Of a DNA stretch of 64,000 nt, positions 39,599 to 51,375 are shown piece by piece (the first letter of the stretch is position 1; each line of letters opens with the position of its first letter). The DNA comes from Cepaea nemoralis (Eukaryota > Mollusca > Gastropoda > Stylommatophora > Helicidae), in the NCBI GenBank assembly GCA_014155875.1, contig JACEFZ010017865.1, positions 16,001 to 80,000 of the forward strand. The letters run 5' to 3'. The notes under the pieces were generated by a model. It saw only the letters and a program-made list of their open reading frames with translations, was not told where the DNA came from and ran no database searches. Position numbers and translations under genes: made by a program.

Positions 39599-39884
39599 AC
39601 ATTTAACAACTAGGAAGGGCAGGAGGGTGACACCCTATCCATCTCCCAGGCCGCGAGATAAGGCCAGACCAGGCAATGCTTAACAACGTCTCCCTGATGT
39701 GAAATTCTAATGATTTCACACGCATGTTATCTGGAGTTCTGGTAACAATCCCCCTTAATGGCTGCCATGTTTTTTACTTCCCAACCTCAGAGTCAAACGT
39801 CGAGTTTGCCTGCCGTGAGGCATACTAGATGCATGGTGTTGGCCCCATTACTTGTATAGACCAATCTGAACTCGATGGGTGATG
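39599..39884. other. No recognisable feature
   Basis: Unremarkable sequence, only short frames. Confidence 0.5.
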
Positions 39885-40075
39885 TGGTCAAATTCACAGC
39901 GGCCGCTTTTATTTCCCACCACATGCCTTGGTACCCATTTAGGCTAGGTAGAAATGGTAGCTTAGATAAATTGTGAAAACCTGCCTCGACGCGGACTCGA
40001 ACCCATGATCACCTCTCCGGCAGACAAGCGTCTAACTACTAAGTTACCTTGGCTCCAAGGTTCAAACCCACCGCT
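39885..40075 (-). repeat. SINE S3 copy
   Basis: The minus strand shows ccaaggtaacttagtagtta (A box region), a perfect B box catgggttcgagtccgcgtc, then the S3 body aaatgggtaccaaggcatg and a tgggaaataaaagc end. It resembles the copies at 10008, 46450 and 57720. Confidence 0.75.
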
Positions 40076-40564
40076 TCCAAATAACACGAGGACCTCACTG
40101 AAGGAACAAATGTTGTTTTGACTAACATTTGATATAGCAGCAGTAACATTCGGGTTTTTATTTTACGCTGGAGCTAAGAATAAAAGCACACACGAAATAA
40201 AATACCAAAGGTCAGGTTTTACATAGTGGTTTAGAAATGTTTAAGGGAAACTTTGCAAAGGTCAAAACACACTGTGCAGCAGTGTTTACCAAGAACCTGA
40301 CGTCATAATCAATGTTTGCTAAGAGTAAAAACACACTCACTTCTACCGGCTGTTTGTGATGCCTTTGTGCTGCCCCAGAGAGTCTGCGGGATTGCAGGAA
40401 TAATAACATTGATTTCCTACATAGCTGCAGTTCGTTTTAGAATTAATTTCTCCTCTGCAGAGTTAATGGCTCGATGGAATTCCAATTTCTGAGTGGCTGT
40501 TTTTGCGTGTGTTCGTGTGAGCGCTTCACTATTGATGCATGTTCTTCAACTTCTTTTATGATAA
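40076..40564. other. No recognisable feature
   Basis: Short frames only; no similarity I recognise. Confidence 0.5.
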
Positions 40565-40875
40565 CATTAATTCATATTGTTCCTCTTGTACCTTGCGGTG
40601 TCGAGCTTCTCACTTCTTTCATCATCTCATCAACTCATCTTGTACTTTGCAGAGTCGATATTCTACTTTTTACTTTATCCCAACAACTCATATTGTACCA
40701 TGCGGTGTCGATAGTCTACTTTTTCCCATCAACTCTTCTTGTTCCTCTTGTGGTGTCGATGTTCTACTTTCCTCATTATCCCATCAACTCATCTTATATC
40801 TTGTGATGTGGATATTCTACTTTTTCCTTTATCCCATCAACTCTTCTTGTTCCTCTTGTACCTTGTGGTGTCGAT
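40565..40875. repeat. ~62-bp tandem repeat related to the S7 tail
   Basis: About five units of tgttcctcttgtaccttg.g, tgtcgatattctac and ccatcaactc. The reverse complement of the unit occurs once at 55185-55215 (cgataccgcaaggtacaaga ggaac), just before a (GATGA)n tail, so the array probably grew from the 3' end of such an element. Confidence 0.8.
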
Positions 40876-40990
40876 ATTCCCCGGGAAGGTTAACCCGGTC
40901 AACAAATGCCAGTAGAAGTCGGATGTGTCGGCCTAACGGAAGAAGAAGAAGAAGAAGAAGAAGAAGAAGAAGAAGAAGAAGAAGAAGAAG
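40876..40990 (+). repeat. S6 3' end with (GAA)n tail
   Basis: ccgggaaggttaacccggtc...aaatgcc.gtagaagtcggatgtgtcg matches 3925-3990 and is followed by about 18 GAA units. Confidence 0.6.
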
Positions 40991-40995
40991 AAAAT

Positions 40996-41040
40996 GCATA
41001 ATAGTAGCAGTATTAGTAGTGGTAGTAGAAGTAGTAGTAT

Positions 41041-41135
<95 letters not shown>
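40996..41135. repeat. (TAG)n microsatellite
   Basis: Imperfect at the left, then about 31 perfect TAG units, followed by gttgttgatgatgatg and ggtgatggtg types to about 41200. Confidence 0.95.
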
Positions 41136-41459
41136 AGCTTTGTTGTTGATGATGATGTTGTTGTGTTGGTGGTGATGGTGATGGTGTTGGTGATGGTTGT
41201 GGTAATCGCAGCAGCGCTTGTGGTAATTGCAGCAACGGTTGTAGCAATAAATGTACCATTATATGAACCAGCAGAGGACCGCGAGCCATTGATCATACAG
41301 AAGAATAACAGTTAAACTACAGGGATTACAGGCAAGGGAATCAACTTCGGTACATTTGATTCTTTCCCATAAGGTTCGGTCTCTTTCTGCAGAGCGGCCT
41401 GCAGAAAACGTCCCACACAGCACAAACTCCGCAGCTCCAGCGACCAACCCCAGGAGTCT

Positions 41460-41550
41460 CCGAACAAATAAACTAAATTAATCGATAGAACCCACGATCT
41501 TCGTAGATGAAACAGCTTGACCTCTTAGCCACGGAGACTCTTCAATACAT
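41460..41550 (-). repeat. tRNA-like relic
   Basis: The minus strand has ccgtggctaagaggtcaagc (A box) and a diverged B box tgggttctatcg. Not foldable as a gene. The sequence 41551-42383 has no feature I recognise. Confidence 0.4.
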
Positions 41551-42383
41551 AACAATACATGAATGAGTGAATGAAGGCACGAATTTGACAGCACGACGCA
41601 GATGTCATATTTGTCAAAGATGCCAAGAATATGATACTCTCCCGACTGCGTTCATTCCATTAATGACGGACACAAAACACATTTCAAGACGCTTTTGCGA
41701 CGCCCAAACACAGCTCCAGCCTTGAATAAATGACCGTGTTCGGACAACGAGAAATTAACACACGTATGATGACATATCATCAATACGAGAAAATGAAGCA
41801 GAACTGGCTATCGCCATTTTTGTTCTTCATTTCATTTGCCCTCTCATTCTTTTCCCCTCGCATTCTGCAGACGGAAAATCTCCTGATTGCTACAACCTGT
41901 TTTGTATTGGGATCCGATGATAAGGTCTGGTAATTTCATTGGATGGAACCAAGCTCATCAATTCAGTGGAGGGGTTCATGGGAAAAATGATAAACGGCCG
42001 CAGCCATTAGCATGGGTTATAAATGTACTCCAGGGACATTCCGACACAAAAACCTTGTCGCCGAGGCTGTGTCCGAGGTTTGCGGGACTCTTTTCAGCGG
42101 CGCATCGATTCCGTACAGCGCCTAGCCTGGATGTAGTAATATATACAACATGGCAGCAGATGCCGGAGGCAGGGACGGTAAGAGATGGTCGGGGAAAGGA
42201 CGGGGGGGAAAAACCCATCAATCGGCATCGATTTGGAAGAGGCGGGTTGGTCTCCGACAGGCAGTGTTGGAGGAAGGGAGGAGAAAGGAGAGGGTGGTGG
42301 CAGTGTAGTGGAATTCTTGAGGTTATTAAAGTAAGAAGATTAATTAGGTAATTTATAAAGATGTATGTGTCTGTAACTTGGTT

Positions 42384-42712
42384 GGAGGGAGCGGTGGTAG
42401 GCTGCGCGCTTGTCTGCAAATTCAATGGGCAACAGTTCGAATCCCCGTACAAGCACACACATGTATTGTCCATGCAGCATGATCCCTCTCCCGGCCTGCC
42501 TAGGTTACTCCAGAGGAAAGGTAGCACCAATACGTCTGGAACAAGACATGCTGCAGAAGCTGCCAGATCAGCAAAGGAATGCTCTAACTGTCCGCTTGTC
42601 GGAGCTTCGATCCCAGACTATTTGCTGACCAGAGCTTAGGGCCTAGTCTGTCCTGCCATGACATTCAGTCTTTAGGTTGCATTTCCTCTCACCAGCATAA
42701 ACATTCTTTTCA
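42384..42712 (+). repeat. Interspersed repeat S4 with tRNA-like head
   Basis: The head has gcggtggtaggctgcgcgct (A box) and a good B box, cagttcgaatccccgt. The body follows: ccatgcagcatgat, ctccagaggaaaggtag, gctgcagaagctgcc, ctgtccgcttgtcggagctt, ctgccatgacattcag and gttgcatttcctctcaccag. It is cut on the right by LINE-A4. It shows that S4 is a long tRNA-headed retroposon. Confidence 0.75.
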
Positions 42713-42735
42713 GCCGCGCGTATTCAAATTTCTTA

Positions 42736-43342
42736 ATGCTTCAGCTTCTTGAGCTCAAGATAAGTCCTTTCCTCCTTATATGGATCACCGCAGCCCTCTT
42801 CCAACGTAATGTAGTTTTCAGATGTGGCAGTTGGACTTCGGAACCAACAACAATATATCCTGGCCTACCACAGGGATCACCATTATCTCCGGTGCTGTTC
42901 AACGCCTACACTGTGAGAATCACTAGCGAGCAGATCACTGGACCGGGGAGGACACTGTCATTTGCCGACGATGCTTTAGTGTATCGTCAGGGTAAGGATA
43001 GAGATCAGGTTGCTGTGGAACTACAAACCGAACTCAGTCGCATAAGTAAGTGGTGTGTTGAAGCTGTGGCAATGGTCAACCCAACAAAAGGCAACAGTGA
43101 CATGGTTCTCTTTGAATAACCATATTGTCAACACTCCAACACCAACTGTAATGCTGTGTTCAGAGACTGTGGAAAGAACGCAGGCAATGAATTACCTGGG
43201 GATACGTTTTGATCGAAGCCTTCCTAATAATGAGCACATAGACCAGGTGCTAACAAAGGCCAAGCGGGGTTTGGCTGCGATGCGGGTGATGGCAGCGCCA
43301 CCTAAGTCTTGTATACGAGGGGCTGGTCATGTCTATTTTTGA
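42736..43342 (+). pseudogene. LINE-A4 reverse transcriptase part
   Basis: Frame 42736-43119 has VVFRCGSWTSEPTTIYPGLP, QGSPLSPVLFNAYTVRITSE and LSFADDALVYRQGKDRDQVA, keeping the FADD catalytic box. A one-base insertion at about 43085 (caacaaaaggcaac) moves the frame to 43055-43342: TVTWFSLNNHIVNTPTPTVM, NYLGIRFDRSLPNNEHIDQV and AKRGLAAMRVMAA. A small deletion at about 43300 removes NCEQRHLCLLYEGL and breaks it again. Confidence 0.85.
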
Positions 43343-43574
43343 GTATGCGATGGCGATCCTGACTCTCAGCCGTAAGCAGATAGAAAGGATGGAAAGGATA
43401 CAGAACGAAGCTATGCGCATTATTCTTGGATGTACAAGAAATACAGCTTGCAGGGCGATGCGCTAACTGCTTGATTTTCCAACCAATGAAGACACAATAC
43501 TAATTTGCAGAGCACGTGCCTTCCTCAGAGTTTACGCAAACACACAGCATCCACTGCATAGTGAAATTAGGAAG

Positions 43575-44454
43575 GTGAAGGGCAGCAGGTTAAAAAGAGG
43601 AAGGTCGTGGATGGATCAAGCCGAAGACATTCTTCAACAGGTATATGCACTTGAGGACTTAGAATCTGGCGAGGAGTGGGTACAAGTGCCAACAGATTTC
43701 TGTACGTTCTTTTCTGTTGTCATCCAACTAGACAGAAAATGCAGACAAGAAAATCCTGCTGCTGCGGAGGCAAAAGTACAAGCGTTGATTTTCGAGAATT
43801 CGTTAGACTGTGATGCTGTCGTCTACACAGATGGGTCGGTCGTCCGACATGTGAGAAGCTCATGGGCCTTTAAGGCTCCGGCCGGAGGGAGAACTGTGAA
43901 GGACGACCTTTTTTGAGACCACAAGTAGCCTGACTATGTAAGTCACTGCAGTAAGCAGCACAATAACATGACTCGAGACACAGATATTCACTAGGTCATG
44001 TTTCCTTAGTGACTCAATGAGCTTGCTCAAGAGGATAGAGATGAAATGGATCCGAAGAGAATGGTTGCTGTCTCTGGAGCGGTCTCGACTAGCAAAGATT
44101 AGTTTCATCTTCGTGCCAGGGCATGCGGGAGTACAAGGAAATGAGCAGGCTGACGAGCTCTCAGGTAAGGCTACGGTGAAGGGTGGACGCGCCATGGACC
44201 AGGCTGACATTCTGAATGCTCTACGAGAAGTAAGACTCTTGCGAAAACCAAGTGATGACTGCGAATCTACAACCATGGCCAGACAGCGAAAACTGCAAAT
44301 TAAAAGAGGTGTGGCCAAACAAGAACACTACGCAGGAAGACAAAGAAAATTGATACACCAACACAGAACTGGTGTCGTGAGACGCTACACGCTGCAGGAT
44401 TTGCTGAGGAGGGGATCCGAGCACTTATGGACTGAGTGGTTCGATGTGCAATGA
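43575..44454 (+). pseudogene. LINE-A4 RNase H region
   Basis: Frame 43575-43916 has SRLKRGRSWMDQAEDILQQV and VVYTDGSVVRHVRSSWAFKA, the first RNase H aspartate. A frameshift and stops at 43916-44016 remove the E-containing MEV motif. Frame 44017-44454 has FIFVPGHAGVQGNEQADELS with the final catalytic D as QAD, then QEHYAGRQRKLIHQHRTGVV and EHLWTEWFDVQ. Inactive. The closing HLWTEWFDVQ equals the A1 end, so this C-terminal frame drift is shared by A1, A2 and A4 and is a subfamily trait. Confidence 0.83.
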
Positions 44455-44519
44455 GGATGATCTGGCGATTAACTAATTAACTAGTATAAAAATTCGAAAT
44501 TTGGAGTTAAAAATCTACT

Positions 44520-45440
44520 CAAATTTTTTCAGGATCCTCACCGGTGCTGCAGAGTTCGTGCACTGAGCTGAGATTATCCGGACTCAGGTTTGTAGTTAGG
44601 AGTAGAACGGATCACTTATGGGTTACACCCGTGTGCCGTGATGTTGATCCGTCGACTAGTCATAAAAACTCCGCCGCGGAGCAAACACGGCATGGGGCTT
44701 CTGATCGTCAGAGGAGCACCCTCTTCTCCAAGTGTTTCGGCCCATTACACCCTTGACACTCTCTAGGGGCGGGCCCGTCTGGGTCATGACTCCGGGTGTC
44801 TTTTCCCTGCCGTGGAGACGTTTAGTCACATTCGTTGTCCCTGTTGTGCTTGTCCCTTCGCTGTTTCCATGTCCATTCTCAAGCTTTCCCTCCCTCGGTG
44901 AGGAGAGTCTGTGCAGCCTGTGCTTGCCCCTTAGCACGTGTGATCGTGGGGGAGCCAGCTTCTTCCCCAGTCACGGCCTCTATCGCCTCCATTCCTCTCT
45001 GTTGCCGTTTTCCTTCCTCGTACCCCGTTCACGGCGCCGCACTCTACTAGGAAGCCGGGTTTTCCTTTCCGTTTCTGGACCCACCTCTTGGTCTCTGCAG
45101 CTGAGTGAGTGCGACTTACGGACGATTATCGCTATGTTATGGAGGTTGGACTTCGGCCGACATATGCATGGTTTGACTGCACTCAGATTCACCACCCACG
45201 CTTGGAGGAAAGGCTAAAGAGCTGACACGAGACGTTGCAAGTTCGTTGTCTTGGTTGAGAGATTGTTAGTAGTCCTGCAGTTACCGCTTCTAACCATACT
45301 AGTTCTGAGACTAATCCCACTTCAGTTTCCGACAATTCCATAGCCAGCACGAGGCCTTTTCGGCCGTGTCAACCAGTTGTTTTTGGGCCCGAGTTCAGAC
45401 TGTGTAAGGCACACCGTTGGGCCCCGGTGCCGACTTTCCT
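44520..45440. other. GC-rich unrecognised segment
   Basis: Higher GC than the surroundings, with small palindromic motifs (gggcccgtctgggtcatgac) and open frames up to 161 aa on the plus strand. I recognise no domain. It may be the 5' region of a retroelement or unique DNA. No splice pattern argued. Confidence 0.4.
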
Positions 45441-45508
45441 TTTGCTTTCTTAACTACCGCTACAACCTCGCTCCACATCAGAGGCCTGGCATTGAAACTA
45501 AACTAAAA

Positions 45509-45692
45509 CATCACCAGTATAAGGATTTTAGTCTCCCAGTTGCCCTCCTCTGCCCGAAGCCGTTGGCATATTGTGGGGTGTCGAGTTTGGTGAGCACCTG
45601 CCAACATTCGGCGCTAGCAGAAAGCAGGTAGTACCGTCTACTGTTACACGATAAGTAGGTAGCTTTCTCATATCTAAGACCAGGTCTTTGAT
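45509..45692 (+). repeat. Interspersed repeat S4, 3' third
   Basis: Contains cccagttgccctcctctgcc, gaagccgttggcatattgtg and gcaggtagtaccgtctactg, in the order seen at 4200-4378. Confidence 0.75.
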
Positions 45693-45717
45693 CTTTGAGA
45701 TAATCAACACGATTGAG

Positions 45718-45815
45718 AGCCAGGACATTACAGACATCGAAAATAGAAAACAGGACATTGCAGACACCGAAAACTGAAAACAGGACATTGCAGATATCGA
45801 AAACAGGGCATTGCA
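45718..45815. repeat. 30-bp tandem repeat
   Basis: About three units of aggacattgcagacaccgaa + aactgaaaac. Confidence 0.85.
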
Positions 45816-45819
45816 GGCA

Positions 45820-46370
45820 TTGTGGGCTTGAATATGAACGATTCTGCTGTAGTGTTAGCGATGATTCTGAAAATGCCTGAAGCAGGGTTACAGATGACCG
45901 ACAGTGTTATATTTAAGCAACGGTTCTGAAAATACATAAGGCAGGGGAACTATCAAAGGATTCGTATGTAACTTGTGAGCTACGGTTCTGAAAATACATG
46001 ACGATGTGAATGAAATGCGAATAACGGTTCTAAACTTACATGAGACAAGGGACTTGGTGAACAGTTGAACTGTACTAGAGGGGTGGTTCTGAAAATGAGT
46101 AAGACATGGGTACTGGGAAACGAATTGACTGTAATATGAACAAAACAGCCAAACAGTTCTGAGGTAGACTGTAACGTCCTGTATAAGGAAAATATATGAA
46201 ACAGGGAACTGTTGAACGATTGAACAGTAATGTGAGCAACGGTTCTGAAAATGCATTAAGCAGGGGTACTATTGAACGATTCGGCTGTAATGTGACCAAT
46301 TCGACTGTAATGTGAACAATTCAGCTGCAATGTGAACAATTTGGCTGTGATATGAACGAATGTTCTGGGT
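45820..46370. repeat. ~70-bp degenerate tandem repeat
   Basis: At least six decayed units with the phrases acggttctgaaaatgcat.a, agcagggg.act.ttgaacga and ttc..ctgtaatgtga. Frames with FSEP and NRS.V repeats on the minus strand are read-through. Confidence 0.8.
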
Positions 46371-46449
46371 AGAACATGACCTCTAGAGTGTTGGATGTGG
46401 GGTGTGCAATGTCAGGTTGTGATACAGTTTGTTATGTTCACTTGACCTG

Positions 46450-46640
46450 TTGACTGTGTTGCGTGAATTGGGATAACAGTTGCAGTGTTTAACTGGCCTG
46501 CTGACCTGCCGGTCATAAGTTCGATCTGCAGCTTTGCGGATTAGCATTTTAAAAACAAAATTATTCTGGGCTTTCAGGTCGACCAGTTTAAATTGGTACC
46601 AAGAATGATTTAGTAAGTAAAGGCCACTGACGTGGTCCTG
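46450..46640 (+). repeat. SINE S3 copy
   Basis: tRNA-like head (aactggcctgctgacctgcc, B box cataagttcgatctgc), then ttctgggctttcaggtcgac and attggtaccaagaa of the S3 body. Confidence 0.65.
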
Positions 46641-46904
46641 GCCACATCTCCAATAGTCTCGACTGGTCTAAACACAGATGGGTACAGTACCATATGTCCT
46701 TGGCTCCTGACTGTGTGTGAACGAGTTCGTAGCTTGGATATACTTACTTAAGCAATTTATGATGTCACTGTTGGTGGTGTAACATACCCTAAGGGATGTG
46801 GAGGTTAAGGGGAAGCTATCACAGTATCTCACAAGATTGAAACTATGGAGTTTAATCAAAAGATATACTCGTAAATGTGTTTATTCGTATATATATATCG
46901 CTGT

Positions 46905-46909
46905 CTTTT

Positions 46910-46957
<48 letters not shown>

Positions 46958-47111
46958 CTCTCTCTCTCTCATTGTCTATGTTTCACTCTTTCTCTACTCT
47001 CTCTTTATATGTCTCTAACACACTCTCTCTGTCTCTTTCTCTTACTGTCTATTTTACTCTTTCTTTTAACTCTCTCTAACTCTCACTCTCTGCTTCTCTG
47101 CTCTCTCTTCC

Positions 47112-47176
<65 letters not shown>

Positions 47177-47314
47177 GTCTTCTTTCTTAATCTCTCTTTC
47201 TCTCTCTTACTTTATTTTTATTAACTCTTACTTTCCTCTGTCTCTCTCTCTGACTCTCTCTCTCTCCTTACACTTTCTATCTCTGTTTCTATCTGTCTAA
47301 TACTCTCCCTCTAT

Positions 47315-47372
<58 letters not shown>
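46905..47372. repeat. (CT)n compound field
   Basis: Three long CT tracts (46910-46953, 47117-47165, 47318-47372) joined by pyrimidine-rich sequence. Confidence 0.96.
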
Positions 47373-47375
<3 letters not shown>

Positions 47376-47606
47376 CATATCCTTCGTTGAAAAGGAGAGG
47401 ACACGGACAAGGAGATAACTCACGTAACGACATTCTCATAATGCTATGAAGCAAGTGCATTAACACCGCTTCAGCCTCCCGGAAGCCACCAGATCTGCAT
47501 GAAAAGAAGACTAATGACATTCTGTTTAAATGTGGTCATAGCAAGAGGGCGAAAAATATATGCGTGTCCTTCTTCCGCTTATTCTTCAGTCAGTGATTCT
47601 CAAACT

Positions 47607-48196
<590 letters not shown>

Positions 48197-48283
48197 CAAC
48201 CATCTCGCGCCCAACAGTTTCATCCTGTTCCATGTCATTTTCTTTGTTTTATCGTTTTTTATAGCCAACCCTGTTCAATATTG

Positions 48284-48405
48284 ATTGATTGATTGATTGA
48301 TTGATTTAAGAACCGACATCACAGTATTCAGGACATTCCCATAAGCGCTCCGTCACCATCCCCAGCAGCCAGCGAAGAGTTCCAACACTAATAGTTCCAG
48401 TTCAA
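48284..48405 (-). repeat. Repeat S8 with (AATC)n tail
   Basis: The minus strand ends gtgatgtcggttcttaaatc followed by (AATC)n. The internal gcgcttatgggaatgtcctg and cagtattcaggacattccca blocks recur at 62475-62520 with a (CTCAA)n tail. Probably a LINE or SINE 3' end. Confidence 0.55.
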
Positions 48406-48411
48406 TATTTA

Positions 48412-48760
48412 GCTCTTGAAGTATGGATGCATTTGTTATTTTCTTTACCCGAGATATTCGTTGAACCCATCTATAACATGTATATTCAAATGCAATTATG
48501 CGCTGTTCAGCTTGTTTAGTGAGTGTCCAGGTCTCACAGGCGTATGTAGCAATGGGAATGGTGCATGATCTTAAAAATCTAACTTTTGTAGTTCTATCTG
48601 TTCCACTCCATAATTTATTCAGCTGATTTAGTCTTTGAACATTCGTCGTTTAATTTCTTTCATTGTGTCACCATTGTTGGTAAGCAATGGCCCAAGATAT
48701 TCGAAATTTTCCACCACCTCCAATCTTTCCTCATTAACATATATTTCTTTCTCTAGAGTA
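48412..48760 (-). pseudogene. LINE-B C-terminal fragment (B3)
   Basis: The minus strand encodes LITNNGDTMKEIKRRMFKD-like text, then RSTKVRFLRSCTIPIATYAC, ETWTLTKQAEQRIIAFEYTC and YRWVQRISRVKKITNASIL. It matches B1 21500-21860. It is cut at the right by LINE-A2, which inserted at the codons for TTLEKEIYVN. Confidence 0.78.
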
Positions 48761-48793
48761 GTTTTAGTTAGTTAGTTAGTCGACAGCTCATCC

Positions 48794-49563
48794 TCATTGC
48801 ACATCGAACAGTTCAGTCCATAAGTGCTCGGATCCCCTCCTCAGCAAATCCCGCAGCGTGTAACAGCTAACGACATCAGTTCTGTGTTGGTTTATCAATC
48901 TTCTTTGTCTTCCTGCGTAGTGTTCTTGTTTGGCCACACCTCTTTTAATTTGCCGTTCTCGCAGTCTGACCATGGTTGTAGATTCACAGTTATCACTTGG
49001 TTCTCGCAAAAGCCCTCCACAGTAGCCTTACCTGCAAGCTTGTCAGCCCGCTCATTTCCTTGTACTCCTGTATGCCCTGGCACGAAGACGAAACTAATCT
49101 TTGCCAGCCGAGACCGCTCCAGACACAGCAACCATGCTCTTCGGATCCACCCCATCTCTATCCTCTTGGGCATGCTCACCGAGTCGCTAAGGAAACATAC
49201 CCTAGTGAATATCTGTGTCTCGAGCCATGTTATTGCTGTACTTACTGCCATGACTTCCATAGCCAGGCTATTTGTGGTTTCAACAAAAGCACCAGAGTCC
49301 TCCTCCACAATACTTCCTCCGGTCTGAGCCGTAAAGGCCCATGAGCTTCTCACATGTCGGACGACAAACCCATCTGTGTAAATGACAGCATCACCGTCTA
49401 GCGAATTCTCGAAAATCAACGCTTGTACTTCCGCCTCCACAGCAGCAGGATTTTCTTGTCTGCATTTTCTGTCTAGTTGAATGCAAACAGAAAAAGACGT
49501 ACAGAAATCTGTTGCCATTTGTACCCACTCCTCACCAGGTTCTAAGTTCTCAAGTGAACACAC
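48794..49563 (-). pseudogene. LINE-A2 RNase H region
   Basis: Frame 49563-48895 has VIYTDGFVVRHVRSSWAFTA, SLAMEVMAVSTAITWLETQ, CFLSDSVSMPKRIEMGWIRR and FVFVPGHTGVQGNERADKLA. The serine after YTDG is now F and the histidine context is changed (PGHTG), but the acidic residues remain. A ~60-bp deletion at about 49010 joins KATVEGFCENQ; the downstream frame 49009-48794 gives REPSDNCESTTMVRLRERQI and HLWTELFDVQ. Confidence 0.82.
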
Positions 49564-50890
49564 CTGTTGAAGAATATCTTAATGTTTGCGTTAACTCTGA
49601 GGTAGGCACGTGCTCTGAAAATTTGTATTCTGTCTTCAGTGGTTGGAAAATCAAGAAGATAGCGCATCGCCCTGCCGTATCTCTTGTACATTCAAGAATA
49701 ATGCGCATAGCTTCGTTCTGTGTCCTTTCCATCCTTTCTATCTGCTTACGGCTGAGAGACAGGATCGCTATCGCATACTCAAAAACAGACATGCCCAGCC
49801 CTTCGTATAGAAGACATAGATGGCGCTGCTCACAGTTTGCTGCCGCCATTACCCGCATCGCAGCCAAACCCCGCTTGGCCTTTGTTATCACCTGGTCTAT
49901 GTGCTCATTATAAGCAAGGCTTCGATCAAAACGTATCACCAGGTAATTCATTGCCTGCGTTCTTTCCACAGTCTCTGAACACATATTTACACTTGGTGTT
50001 CGAGTGTTGACAATATAGTTATTCAAAGAGAACCATGTCACTGTTGCCTTTGTTGAGTTGACCATTGTCCCAGCTTCAACACAACAAGTACTTATGCGAT
50101 TGAGTTCGATTTGTAGTTCCACAGCAACTTGATCTCTATCCTTACCCTGACGATACACTAAATCATCGTCGGCAAATGACAGTGTCCTCCCCGGTCCAGT
50201 GATCTGCTCGCTGGTGATTCTCACAGTGTAGGCGTTAAACTGCACCGGCGATAATGGTGATCCCTGTGGTAGGCCAGGATATATTGCTGTTGATTCCGAC
50301 GTCCAACTGCCACATCTGAAAACTACTTTCCCTTGGAAGAGAGCTGCGGCGATCCAACTAAGGAGGAAAGGACTTATCTTAAGCTCAAGAAGCTGAAGCA
50401 TTAATAAATCCAATGGCACTCTGTTGTACGCGTTCTCAAGATCAATCGATGCAGCAAAGGTTTCAATATCTGCGTTGTGCTGCATTGGTCCAGATTTCTC
50501 TTGTTGGCTTGATATTTTCCTGGCAATTAACTTCTCCAGCAGCTTGCCTATTGTATTCTGCATGATTATTACTCGATATCCCTGAATTTTTCGTGTGGTC
50601 TTTGCCAGCTTCGGCAAAGGAATCAGATAGCTGTGTAACCACTCCTCCTTTATGCTAGCGCTCCCTATACTGTTGTTGTACATGTCTGCTAGTTTCTCTA
50701 GTTTCGTTGTCGGTACACCTATTGATGTCTTCGTATCGTATCTGGCTCTGGGGTGCTGTTTTTTTGTTGTTTTTTTTTGTCGTCGAAGCACAGCCTTGAT
50801 TTCTCTCACTGTCACTGTGTCTTCATCCGAAGTGTTCTGAGCCTTGCACCTGTCTGAGGTGACCCCCTTGGCAAGATTTCGGCCTCTCAT
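49550..50890 (-). pseudogene. LINE-A2 reverse transcriptase
   Basis: 446 codons: EDTVTVREIKAVLRR, KEEWLHSYLIPLPKLAKTTR, QNTIGKLLEKLIARKISSQQ, AASIDLENAYNRVPLDLLML, GLPQGSPLSPVQFNAYTVRI and SFADDDLVYRQ. A deletion removes the PPTLGGYRPKRETWTN segment after SSQQE (about 50490), so the fingers domain is incomplete, and IDLEDAYNR has become IDLENAYNR, replacing a position that is D in A1 and A3. The open frame is long by chance. It is not expected to work. Confidence 0.83.
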
Positions 50891-51120
50891 GTCTGTCTGG
50901 TTGCTCTGCTCTAGATAGCGTTCGAAGAGGGCTTTTCCCTTGTTCTCGTCAGTTCTTTGCCTAGATGAGGTCAGCGCCTTGGAAGTCAGAAATTTTCTTA
51001 TTCTTGACTACCCCACTCATGCTTTTATGTAGTCGCCAGAACAATTTCAGTGACTTGTCTGTGCTTACTCTTTGACATACCTCTGCCTATTTTTCACTTT
51101 TAACCTTCTTAACCAGTTGT

Positions 51121-51160
51121 TGTTTTTTTTTTTTTGGGGGGGGGGGGGTGGGGGGGGGGA
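51121..51160. repeat. Poly-T/poly-G run inside LINE-A2
   Basis: gttgttttttttttttt then about 24 G with one T. It replaces a tttttgaaatagct segment in A1. Confidence 0.85.
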
Positions 51161-51375
51161 ATAGCTTACTTTTGTGTGCACCTCTCTTTCTAAGTGCATT
51201 CAGAGACTAGGTTGGGCAACTCTGTTCTTCTTGGCATTTTGCCATCTCCTTACAGCACTGCGCCTATTCACCTAGGCCTTTTCCATCTAACAATTCCACC
51301 ACGGGGATGCTCCCAGCTTTTTTTCCTACCCTGAAGCTTTCTGCGCTTGTCGCGCCTTATTTTACTCACCACATC

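Larger units (their letters stand above)
42722..44491 (+). mobile_element. LINE-A (A4), 5'-truncated
   Basis: Close relative of A1 in plus orientation, starting in the RT at the codons for MLQLLELKISPFLL and ending with an attaactaattaacta tail. A possible TSD is attcaaattt (42722-42731) against attcgaaattt (44492-44502), with one indel, so it is weak. Confidence 0.85.

Noticed and set aside
39990..40060. Functional tRNA gene on the minus strand
   Set aside because: A and B boxes are good, but the acceptor and anticodon stems do not pair and a SINE body follows. The other tRNA-like heads (1482, 6845, 22366, 42384) were rejected for the same reason.
44732..45217. 161-aa plus-strand frame in GC-rich DNA as a host exon
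   Set aside because: No recognisable domain, overlapping frames of similar length on both strands, and no supporting splice signals I could defend.
49550..50890. 446-aa frame as an intact reverse transcriptase gene
   Set aside because: It lacks the fingers segment after SSQQE and is flanked by frameshifted remnants of the same LINE-A copy.
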